Assembly: GCA_012513545.1 (NCBI GenBank)
Contig: JAAZCB010000852.1
Coordinates: 1-13,026, forward strand
Direction: 5' to 3'
DNA length: 13,026 bases
Source: Clostridiaceae bacterium
GTDB lineage: Bacteria; Bacillota_A; Clostridia; Acetivibrionales; Acetivibrionaceae
This document shows, in pieces, positions 6,749 to 13,026 of this stretch (the stretch's first letter is position 1; each line of letters starts with the position of its first letter). Position numbers and translations under genes: made by a program. The notes under the pieces are model-generated. The model was given only the letters and a program-made list of their open reading frames with translations. It made no database searches and was not told the DNA's origin.

Positions 6749-7150
6749 ATGGCAACGAAAACAAGTGCTAAGAGAACTACAAGGAAAAGAAAAGAGCGTA
6801 AAAATATTGAACGTGGTGCTGCTCATATTCGTTCTACATTTAATAATACAATAGTTACCTTGACTGATGTTATGGGAAATGCACTTTCATGGGCCAGTGC
6901 AGGAGGTCTTGGCTTCAGAGGCTCAAGAAAAAGTACTCCATATGCTGCGCAAATGGCTGCAGAAACTGCTGCAAAAAGTGCTATGGAACATGGTTTGAAA
7001 ACTGTAGAAGTATATGTTAAAGGCCCTGGGTCAGGCAGGGAAGCTGCTATCAGAGCGCTTCAAGCTGCAGGACTTGAAGTAAGTCTTATTAAAGACGTTA
7101 CTCCGATTCCTCACAATGGATGCAGACCACCAAAAAGAAGAAGAGTTTAA
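6749..7150 (+). CDS. rpsK: 30S ribosomal protein S11
   Basis: Ribosomal protein S11 (uS11), part of the 30S platform near the mRNA exit and E site. The product is 133 residues, with a basic N-terminal extension ([19 protein letters not shown]) and the core [16 protein letters not shown] (about residues 25-40). It also has [19 protein letters not shown] and ends [16 protein letters not shown], all family signatures. AAGGAGGT at 6731-6738 supports ATG 6749. It follows rpsM after 24 bases and precedes rpsD, the Clostridia-type order. Confidence 0.97.
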   Translation: MATKTSAKRTTRKRKERKNIERGAAHIRSTFNNTIVTLTDVMGNALSWASAGGLGFRGSRKSTPYAAQMAAETAAKSAMEHGLKTVEVYVKGPGSGREAAIRALQAAGLEVSLIKDVTPIPHNGCRPPKRRRV

Positions 7151-7207
7151 ACAGAATATATTATTTAACGATAGTAACTTATTATAATGTTGGAGGTGTT
7201 CGAATAA

Positions 7208-7834
7208 ATGGCAAGATATACCGATGCATCTTGCAGACTCTGCCGAAGGGAAGGTGATAAGCTTTTCCTCAAAGGAGAAAGATGCTATACAAATAAATGT
7301 TCGGTTTCCAGAAGAGGCTATGCTCCTGGACAGCATGGACAGAGCAAGAAAAAACTGTCTGAATACGGTATACAGCTTCGTGAGAAGCAAAAAGCAAGAA
7401 GATATTACGGAATTTTGGAAGGCCAATTCAGAAGATATTTTGATATAGCAGTTAAAAAGAAGGGCATTACGGGTGAAAACCTGTTACAGATACTTGAATT
7501 AAGGCTGGATAATGCTGTTTACAGAATGGGGTTTGCATCTTCAAGACCTGAAGCAAGGCAATTGGTTACGCATGGACATTTTACAATAAATGGCAAGAGG
7601 GTTAATATACCATCCTACCTGATTAAGGTTGGTGATGTTATAGCAGTTAGTGAGAAAAGCATGAGTTCTCCTAAAATAAAAGCTATAGCTGAAGCAGCTG
7701 GCGGCAGGGCTATACCAAAATGGATGGAGTCAGATGCCGATAAAATGTCATGTAAGGTTGTTGCTCTTCCATCAAGAGAAGATGTTGACCTTCCATTAAA
7801 AGAAAGCCTTATAGTTGAGTTATATTCCAAGTAA
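7208..7834 (+). CDS. rpsD: 30S ribosomal protein S4, zinc-binding form
   Basis: Ribosomal protein S4 (uS4) nucleates 30S assembly by binding the 5' domain of 16S rRNA, and in several bacteria represses its own operon. The product is 208 residues. The N-terminal domain contains Cys9, Cys12, Cys26 and Cys31, the zinc-binding version. It continues with [11 protein letters not shown] and [12 protein letters not shown]. The S4 RNA-binding domain lies at about residues 98-160 ([30 protein letters not shown]). GGAGGTG at 7192-7198 supports ATG 7208. Unlike in B. subtilis, where rpsD is a separate gene, it lies here between rpsK and rpoA. A 185-base gap follows. Confidence 0.97.
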   Translation: MARYTDASCRLCRREGDKLFLKGERCYTNKCSVSRRGYAPGQHGQSKKKLSEYGIQLREKQKARRYYGILEGQFRRYFDIAVKKKGITGENLLQILELRLDNAVYRMGFASSRPEARQLVTHGHFTINGKRVNIPSYLIKVGDVIAVSEKSMSSPKIKAIAEAAGGRAIPKWMESDADKMSCKVVALPSREDVDLPLKESLIVELYSK

Positions 7835-7891
7835 GCAATAGGTATCATGCAGTTTGGTATTTCTGCATAAAAGAAAGCTTCTTAAATAGAT

Positions 7892-7979
7892 TTGCTTGGT
7901 TTAAGCAACTGAGGATTTCAAAATTAGAGATGAAAGTTTTCAGTATGTAATAGGAGATAAAGAATTTTGAATCAGTTGC
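7892..7979 (+). repeat. Competing inverted repeats between rpsD and rpoA
   Basis: In the 185-base gap, TTGCTT (7892-7897) pairs with AAGCAA (7903-7908). GCAACTGA (7905-7912) pairs perfectly with TCAGTTGC (7972-7979). The two stems share bases 7905-7908 and cannot coexist. No T-run follows and I see no clear promoter. The pairings are short enough that chance cannot be excluded. Confidence 0.35.
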
Positions 7980-8019
7980 CCTCAAAAAAATAATAAGCTT
8001 TGAAAAAGGAGGGTTTTTG

Positions 8020-8967
8020 ATGATTGAAATTGAAAAGCCGAAAATAGAAAGTATAATAGCCAGTGAAGACAACACGTATGGAAAGTTTGTAGTAGAGCCG
8101 CTTGAACGTGGGTATGGTATTACTCTTGGTAACTCATTAAGAAGAATATTGCTTTCATCTTTACCCGGGGTAGCTGTTACATCAATAAAAATTGACGGCG
8201 TATTGCATGAGTTTTCCACTATACCAGGTGTAGTTGAAGATGTTACCGAAATAATTCTGAATGTAAAAGGATTATCTTTAAATCTTCTAAGTGACGGTCC
8301 TAAAGTAGTTTATATCGAAGCAGACGGTGAAGGGGAAGTAAGGGCTTCAGACATCAAGGCGGACGCAGATGTCGAAATACTTAATCCTGACCATAAAATT
8401 GCAACCTTAAGCGGAGAACAAAAATTATACATGGAACTTACGCTCGATAGAGGCAGGGGCTATGTACCTGCTGAGAAGAACAAGCATCCTGGTCAGCCAA
8501 TAGGTATTATTCCCGTAGATTCAATTTTTACTCCTGTCAGGAAGGTTAATTATACGGTAGATAACACTCGTGTTGGTCAGGTTACCGATTATGACAAGCT
8601 GATATTGGAGATCTGGACCAATGGCAGTATCAAGCCGGATGAATCAATCAGCCTCGGTGCAAAAATTATGAGCGAACATCTGAATCTCTTTATTGATCTT
8701 TCAGATAATGCTAAAAACACTGAAATAATGGTTGAAAAGGAAGAAACCAAAAAGGAAAAAGTTCTTGAAATGACAATAGAAGAGCTTGATCTCTCTGTCA
8801 GGTCATATAACTGCTTGAAGAGAGCAGGTATTAATACAGTAGAGGATCTGACTAATAGGACAGAGGAAGACATGATGAAGGTAAGAAATCTTGGCAGGAA
8901 ATCTCTTGAAGAGGTTCTCAACAAGCTGAAAGCCTTGGGATTGTCCCTGTCTCCAAGTGAAGACTGA
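8020..8967 (+). CDS. rpoA: DNA-directed RNA polymerase subunit alpha
   Basis: The alpha subunit dimerises to scaffold RNA polymerase assembly, and its C-terminal domain binds UP elements and activators. From ATG 8020 the product is 315 residues, the normal size. It starts [12 protein letters not shown]. The N-terminal domain shows [20 protein letters not shown] (residues 26-45) and [20 protein letters not shown] charged linker ([10 protein letters not shown], about 241) leads to the C-terminal domain, with [20 protein letters not shown] and the helix-hairpin-helix [16 protein letters not shown] sits directly before the ATG. I choose the ATG because it is six bases from AAAGGAGGG (8005-8013) and matches the family start. 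Confidence 0.97.
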   Translation: MIEIEKPKIESIIASEDNTYGKFVVEPLERGYGITLGNSLRRILLSSLPGVAVTSIKIDGVLHEFSTIPGVVEDVTEIILNVKGLSLNLLSDGPKVVYIEADGEGEVRASDIKADADVEILNPDHKIATLSGEQKLYMELTLDRGRGYVPAEKNKHPGQPIGIIPVDSIFTPVRKVNYTVDNTRVGQVTDYDKLILEIWTNGSIKPDESISLGAKIMSEHLNLFIDLSDNAKNTEIMVEKEETKKEKVLEMTIEELDLSVRSYNCLKRAGINTVEDLTNRTEEDMMKVRNLGRKSLEEVLNKLKALGLSLSPSED

Positions 8968-9039
8968 ATGTTAATAAAGAACTGTTAAGGTTTAAGACTG
9001 AAGTATAAAAAACAGATTTGTAGTAAAGGAGGTATAATA

Positions 9040-9567
9040 ATGCCAGCGCAAAGGAAATTAGGTCGTGCGACCGACCAGAGAAAAGCAATGCTCAAAGGTC
9101 TGGTCACATCACTTTTTGAAAATGGTAGAATTGAAACAACTGAGGCGAAAGCTAAGGAAGTTAAAAGTATTGCTGAAAAACTTATCTCTTTAGCGGTAAA
9201 AGAATGCGATAATGTAACCTCAAGCAAGGTTAAAGTTAGCGCAGCAAAACTTGACCCTAAGGGCAATAAAATAACAAACACTGTTACATCAAAGAATGGA
9301 AATAAGTATCAGGTGGTTGAAAGAGAAATAAAAACCGATATGGTGCAGGTTGATAAGCCATCAAGACTTCATGCCAGAAGAAGAGCTATGAATTGGTTCT
9401 ATAAGATAAAAAATGCTGATGGAAAACCAGTTAGCTTGACAAATAAGTTATTTGATGAAATAGCTCCAAAGTACAAGGATAAGAACGGCGGATATACAAG
9501 GATTTACAAGATAGGAACCAGAAGAGGCGATGCAGCTGAAATGGTTATTCTGGAATTTGTTCAGTAA
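9040..9567 (+). CDS. rplQ: 50S ribosomal protein L17 with a large internal insertion
   Basis: Ribosomal protein L17 (bL17) binds 23S rRNA near the peptide exit. The N-terminal part ([48 protein letters not shown], about residues 5-52) and the C-terminal part ([11 protein letters not shown] then [38 protein letters not shown], about 110-174) are typical. Between them, where most L17 proteins pass almost directly from one to the other, about 55 residues are inserted (about 54-108). The insertion contains a predicted beta-rich stretch ([19 protein letters not shown]). The product is therefore 175 residues, against roughly 115-130 in most bacteria. The frame and codon use look intact, so it is a real insertion. 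AAAGGAGGT at 9025-9033 supports ATG 9040. It ends the alpha part. Confidence 0.95.
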   Translation: MPAQRKLGRATDQRKAMLKGLVTSLFENGRIETTEAKAKEVKSIAEKLISLAVKECDNVTSSKVKVSAAKLDPKGNKITNTVTSKNGNKYQVVEREIKTDMVQVDKPSRLHARRRAMNWFYKIKNADGKPVSLTNKLFDEIAPKYKDKNGGYTRIYKIGTRRGDAAEMVILEFVQ

Positions 9568-9572
9568 AATTT

Positions 9573-9636
9573 AAACAGAATGAATATCATAGGGGATTAG
9601 GTGAAGAATACTCACTCTAGTCCCTTTATACTGTTT
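9573..9636 (+). terminator. Imperfect hairpin after rplQ, possible terminator
   Basis: AGGGGATTAGGTGA (9591-9604) pairs with TCACTCTAGTCCCT (9612-9625) as 4+5+4 base pairs with two single-base bulges, one wobble pair and a 7-base loop. An outer AAACAG/CTGTTT pair (9573-9578, 9631-9636) could extend it. The usual T-run is missing, only TTTATA follows, so termination is uncertain. It may instead reduce read-through from the ribosomal cluster into ecfA1. Confidence 0.4.
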
Positions 9637-9678
9637 ACATATTGATAGTATGCAATTTATTAGCGGGAGAAAAATACT

Positions 9679-10530
9679 ATGGGCATTATTATTAGTGCAG
9701 AAAATGTAGAGTTTAATTACAGACAAAATCAGAGTGGTACTGTTGGCTATACAGCCCTAAGGGATGTCAATCTCCGTATTAAAGAGGGCGAATATGTAGT
9801 TGTAATTGGCAGGAACGGGTCTGGAAAATCAACCTTTGCAAGGCTTCTGAATGCCCTTATTATTCCCCAAAAAGGGACTATACATATTAATAACCTTCAG
9901 GTTAATGAAGAAGAAAACCTGTGGGAGATAAGGCAGACGGTTGGTATGGTGTTTCAGAACCCTGACAATCAGATTGTTGCAACTTCTGTTGAGGAGGATG
10001 TTGCTTTCGGTCCGGAAAACCTGGGAATGGACCCAGATGAGATCTGTACAAGAGTTGATGAAGCCTTAGGACGGGTTGGATTACTCGAGTATCGCAACAG
10101 TGCACCACATAATTTATCAGGCGGACAAAAGCAGAGGGTAGCCATTGCAGGTATTCTGGCTATGAAACCAAAGTGTATAGTGCTCGATGAAGCTACGTCA
10201 ATGCTTGATCCTATAGGGAGAAAAGAGGTATTGTCTGTCATTGCCGAGCTAAACAGTAAAAAAAAGATTACTGTAATTAATATTACACACCACATGGAGG
10301 AAGCAGCTCTAGCTGATAGGGTACTTGTTATACACGAAGGAAGTATTGTGATGGATGGTAAACCTTCCGAGATTTTTTCGAGGGTTGAAGAGATAAAGAG
10401 CTTTGGATTGGATGTTCCTCAAATATCCGAATTGTTTTATGAACTTACCCGGGAGGGATATGAGTTTCCGTCCGGGATACTGGATATTGATAGTGCTTTA
10501 TATTATATAAAGGAATATATGAAACGTTAA
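9679..10530 (+). CDS. ecfA1: ECF transporter ATP-binding protein EcfA1
   Basis: One of two ATPases of the energy-coupling factor module that powers uptake of vitamins and related micronutrients through exchangeable S components. The product is 283 residues. It shows Walker [10 protein letters not shown] (residues 44-52), the Q-loop with Gln93 (VFQNPDNQI) and the signature LSGGQ (146-150). Walker B CIVLDE follows, with catalytic Glu171, then SMLDP in the D-loop and the switch His204. The order EcfA1 then EcfA2 and the FQNPDNQ motif favour the EcfA1 assignment. The start ATG 9679 has a weaker site (GGGAGA, 9664-9669) than the ribosomal genes. The gene ends 11 bases before the stop of the opposing methyltransferase gene, so it is separated from ecfA2. 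Confidence 0.93.
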   Translation: MGIIISAENVEFNYRQNQSGTVGYTALRDVNLRIKEGEYVVVIGRNGSGKSTFARLLNALIIPQKGTIHINNLQVNEEENLWEIRQTVGMVFQNPDNQIVATSVEEDVAFGPENLGMDPDEICTRVDEALGRVGLLEYRNSAPHNLSGGQKQRVAIAGILAMKPKCIVLDEATSMLDPIGRKEVLSVIAELNSKKKITVINITHHMEEAALADRVLVIHEGSIVMDGKPSEIFSRVEEIKSFGLDVPQISELFYELTREGYEFPSGILDIDSALYYIKEYMKR

Positions 10531-10541
10531 AAGAATTGTAA

Positions 10542-11132
10542 TCATACTTTCGTGCTTTTAATTATCCAGTAACCTGCATCCTTATTAATCACTTCATAAT
10601 TACCGTAAACTGATTCAAGCTTAGCAGCCGCTGAATTGGCCCCCTGCTTCTTTTGTATGACGATATAGATTGAGCCGCCGTCATTTAAATAGTTTATACT
10701 ATTTTCAAAAATCGGGTATATAACCTTCTTGCCTGTTCGAATAGGAGGGTTGCTTACTATAGCGTCAAATTTGCAGGATACTTTTGAAAAGCCATCACTC
10801 AGGTGCGCAGTTGCATTATTTACTTTATTCACATGTATATTGCGATTTGCCAGATCGACGGCCCTTTCGTTAATGTCTATCATAGTCACCCTTGAGTCAG
10901 GGTTCCGAATAGCCAGAGATATCCCGATTACACCATAACCACAGCCAATATCAAGAAGACTTCCCGAAATTTCAGGCACAGATTCTATTAAAAGGCTGCT
11001 GCCGAAATCTACTCTGTTTTTAGAAAAAACGCCTGAATCAGTATAAAGATGAAGTATACATCCACCTGTTCTGTATTCAATTTCTCCAATATCGTGTGGA
11101 GTATTAGGATTTTGTGAGTAATAATGTTCCAT
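10542..11132 (-). CDS. Class I SAM-dependent methyltransferase, YbxB/RsmC-like
   Basis: A predicted S-adenosylmethionine-dependent methyltransferase of 196 residues, running against all its neighbours. The start MEHYYSQNPNTP and TDSGVFSKNRVDFGSSLL (31-48) match the Firmicutes YbxB family. The SAM-binding motif I is DIGCGYG (61-67) and the acidic motif II is IDIN with Asp86. NPPI (128-131) is the catalytic-type motif of amino-group methyltransferases. The family is related to RsmC, which makes m2G in 16S rRNA, so an rRNA target is plausible but unproven. In B. subtilis the homologue lies next to rpoB. Here it separates ecfA1 from ecfA2. On its strand AAGGAGAT (complement of 11142-11149) precedes the ATG at 11132. 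Confidence 0.9.
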   Translation of the reverse strand: MEHYYSQNPNTPHDIGEIEYRTGGCILHLYTDSGVFSKNRVDFGSSLLIESVPEISGSLLDIGCGYGVIGISLAIRNPDSRVTMIDINERAVDLANRNIHVNKVNNATAHLSDGFSKVSCKFDAIVSNPPIRTGKKVIYPIFENSINYLNDGGSIYIVIQKKQGANSAAAKLESVYGNYEVINKDAGYWIIKSTKV

Positions 11133-11279
11133 CAGGCAACTATCTCCTTGATAATAATATGATATAACAATATAATTTATAATGAATGTGAGTTTGCAAC
11201 TAATATTATAGCATAGGTAAATAGTAATAAACTATACGTTATTAAAGTGATATTTCTATAATAAAAATATGGAGGCAGT
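11133..11279. promoter_or_regulatory. Divergent intergenic region between the methyltransferase gene and ecfA2
   Basis: The two flanking genes point away from each other, so this very AT-rich 147-bp gap should hold promoters for both. On the + strand a perfect TATAAT lies at 11257-11262, but it has no good -35 and would start transcription almost at the ecfA2 ribosome-binding site (GGAGG, 11271-11275). TTGCAA at 11194-11199 is the same on both strands and could be a -35 for the minus-strand gene. No promoter can be fixed with confidence. Confidence 0.4.
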
Positions 11280-12143
11280 ATGTCAATACAGGTAAAAGAT
11301 CTCACCTATATTTATATGAAAGGAACACCCTTTGAGAAAAAAGCATTGGACAACGTAAATCTACAAATTGAAGACGGGGAGATAATTGGCATAATAGGAC
11401 ATACTGGGTCTGGCAAATCAACATTGGTTCAGCATTTCAACGGTCTATTGAAGCCAACCTCCGGAAGTGTATTTATAGACGGTGCAGATATTTCCATTAA
11501 AGGCTCAGAAGCTATAAGAAGACGGGTGGGACTGGTTTTTCAATATCCGGAGCATCAGCTTTTTGAAGAGAGTGTTTATAAGGATATAGCCTTCGGACTT
11601 CAAAAGAGGGGAATTTTGAAGGAAGAAAGCCACAGTAGAGTAATAGAAGCATTGAGAGCTGTCGGACTTGGTGAAGAAATTCTCGACAAATCACCCTTTG
11701 AGCTTTCCGGAGGGCAAAAAAGACGTGTAGCAATTGCAGGAATTCTTGTACTGGAGCCGTCAGTGCTGGTTCTTGATGAACCAACGGCAGGATTGGACCC
11801 GAAAGGCAGGGATGAAATTTTTTCACTTATTAAAGGACTTCACAGGGATAAGGGAATGACTGTCATACTTGTATCACACAGTATGGAGGATATAGCAGAA
11901 AATGTAGACAGGGTACTTGTTATGAATAGTGGGAAAATCCAAATTGACGGTTCTGCCAGAACTGTATTTGAGAATACGGAGATGTTGGAGTCAATAGGTC
12001 TATCGGCTCCTCAAATTACATACCTTATGAAAGGTCTGAAACATCTGATGCCTGAAATTAATGAAAAAGTGTTTACGGTCAGAGAAGCTAAAGAGGAATT
12101 AAAGAAGTACTTGAAAAAGAGTTGGGGAGACAATAGTAAATGA
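11280..12143 (+). CDS. ecfA2: ECF transporter ATP-binding protein EcfA2
   Basis: Second ATPase of the energy-coupling factor module, forming a heterodimer with EcfA1 under EcfT. The product is 287 residues. It shows Walker A GHTGSGKST (residues 40-48), Gln88 in VFQYPEHQLFE, and the signature LSGGQ (142-146). Walker B VLVLDE follows, with Glu167, then AGLDP in the D-loop and the switch His200. FQYPEHQLF is the form typical of EcfA2. GGAGG at 11271-11275 supports ATG 11280. The TGA stop overlaps the ecfT start by four bases (ATGA), so the two are translated together. Its transcription must begin after the antisense methyltransferase gene unless a long read-through from ecfA1 exists. Confidence 0.93.
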   Translation: MSIQVKDLTYIYMKGTPFEKKALDNVNLQIEDGEIIGIIGHTGSGKSTLVQHFNGLLKPTSGSVFIDGADISIKGSEAIRRRVGLVFQYPEHQLFEESVYKDIAFGLQKRGILKEESHSRVIEALRAVGLGEEILDKSPFELSGGQKRRVAIAGILVLEPSVLVLDEPTAGLDPKGRDEIFSLIKGLHRDKGMTVILVSHSMEDIAENVDRVLVMNSGKIQIDGSARTVFENTEMLESIGLSAPQITYLMKGLKHLMPEINEKVFTVREAKEELKKYLKKSWGDNSK

Positions 12144-12934
12144 TAAAAGACATAACGCTCGGACAATATTTTCCTGGAGAGTCAATACTGCATAAGGCAG
12201 ATTCAAGAGTTAAGATTATTCTTACATTTGCCTTTTCGCTGGTGACATTTGTTATTTCTTCATATGTCGGGTTTCTGGCCCTTGCGGTATTTACTATGAT
12301 TGGAATTAAAATCTCAAAGGTGCCCATAAGATATACATTAAAAGGGCTTAAACCTTTGGTTTTCGTAATTGCGTTCAGTACTCTTATGAACCTCCTTACA
12401 ACCGAAGGAACGGCCTTTTTTGAATATAAGTTCATAAAGCTTACCTATGAGGGGATGGATACTGCGATAAAGCTTACCTTAAGGCTATCGTTACTTATAA
12501 TGATTACTTCGCTGATGACGCTTACTACTACACCTATTTCACTAACTGACGGGCTCGAAAAGCTAATGAACCCGTTAAAGAAGGTTGGCGCCCCGATTCA
12601 TGAGTTTGCCATGATGATGACAATTGCACTGAGATTTATACCAACGCTCCTTGAGGAGACAGACAAGATAATGAAGGCACAGGCTTCAAGAGGGGCTGAT
12701 TTTGAGTCAGGTAACATTATACAGAGGGCGAAGAGCTTTATTCCTGTTTTGGTCCCATTGTTTGTAAGCGCTTTCAGAAGGGCCGACGAACTTGCCATGG
12801 CTATGGAAGCGAGATGTTACAGGGGTGGGAAGGGAAGAACAAGAATGAAGCAGTTAAGGTTTAAAAGTCTTGATTTTATATTGTTATCCGTATCAATTGG
12901 GGTTGCAGTTCTTCTTGTTTTTGTTTTGAGGTAA
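12140..12934 (+). CDS. ecfT: ECF transporter transmembrane protein EcfT
   Basis: Membrane scaffold of the energy-coupling factor transporter, linking the two ATPases to an S component. The product is 264 residues. Hydrophobic segments lie at about residues 25-58, 72-86, 112-130 and 245-263. The two coupling motifs in the cytoplasmic region are Ser-Arg-Gly (183-185, in KAQASRGAD) and Ala-Arg-Cys-Tyr-Arg-Gly (224-229, in MEARCYRGG). These correspond to the Xaa-Arg-Xaa coupling helices that bind the ATPases. The ATG overlaps the ecfA2 stop, which confirms a bicistronic unit. No S component follows in the window, as expected for a shared module. Confidence 0.94.
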   Translation: MIKDITLGQYFPGESILHKADSRVKIILTFAFSLVTFVISSYVGFLALAVFTMIGIKISKVPIRYTLKGLKPLVFVIAFSTLMNLLTTEGTAFFEYKFIKLTYEGMDTAIKLTLRLSLLIMITSLMTLTTTPISLTDGLEKLMNPLKKVGAPIHEFAMMMTIALRFIPTLLEETDKIMKAQASRGADFESGNIIQRAKSFIPVLVPLFVSAFRRADELAMAMEARCYRGGKGRTRMKQLRFKSLDFILLSVSIGVAVLLVFVLR

Positions 12935-13026
12935 CCTGCAAAATATAAAGGGATAAATTACTTGCAGCTCTTTAATGAGTATATGTTGTCAGAGCATATA
13001 TACAATAAAATAAAAAGTTTGTATAA

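Noticed and set aside
7183..7188. TATAAT just before rpsD as a promoter
   Set aside because: There is no -35 at a suitable distance, and the start of transcription would fall at the ribosome-binding site.
12935..13026. Promoter, terminator or gene start after ecfT
   Set aside because: Only short inverted repeats (CTGCAA/TTGCAG and TATATG/CATATA) and AT-rich DNA are visible; nothing can be supported before the window ends.

Overview
The window is an almost complete Firmicutes spc-alpha ribosomal-protein cluster followed by an ECF vitamin-transporter module. The DNA is AT-rich. Nearly every gene has a strong AGGAGG-type ribosome-binding site and some use TTG starts. rpsD lies between rpsK and rpoA, and a KOW-protein gene lies between map and infA. 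Together these suggest a class Clostridia organism; a relative of the cellulolytic Ruminiclostridium/Acetivibrio group is my guess, made without a database search.

Positions 1-6004 hold, all on the + strand: rpsH (5' end cut off), rplF, rplR, rpsE, rpmD, rplO, secY, adk, map, a KOW-domain RNA-binding protein, infA and rpmJ. Spacing is tight, with Shine-Dalgarno sequences overlapping the preceding stop codons, as expected for one long transcript supplying ribosomal subunits, the SecY translocon channel, adenylate kinase, methionine aminopeptidase and IF-1. The last 24 codons of secY are out of frame because of an apparent one-base loss.

Positions 6005-6355 are a 351-bp gene-free stretch with several inverted repeats. 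It separates the spc part from the alpha part: rpsM, rpsK, rpsD, rpoA and rplQ (6356-9567). The rplQ product carries an internal insertion of about 55 residues.

Positions 9679-12934 encode the energizing module of an energy-coupling factor transporter: ATPases EcfA1 and EcfA2 and membrane protein EcfT. The module is split by an opposite-strand gene for a YbxB/RsmC-like class I methyltransferase (10542-11132), so ecfA2-ecfT probably need their own promoter in the divergent 147-bp gap. No substrate-binding S component is present, which fits a shared group II ECF module.

I found no prophage, CRISPR array, insertion sequence, tRNA or rRNA, and no convincing new multi-gene system. The points worth checking are the secY frameshift, the L17 insertion, the structured region before rpsM and the interrupted ecf cluster.
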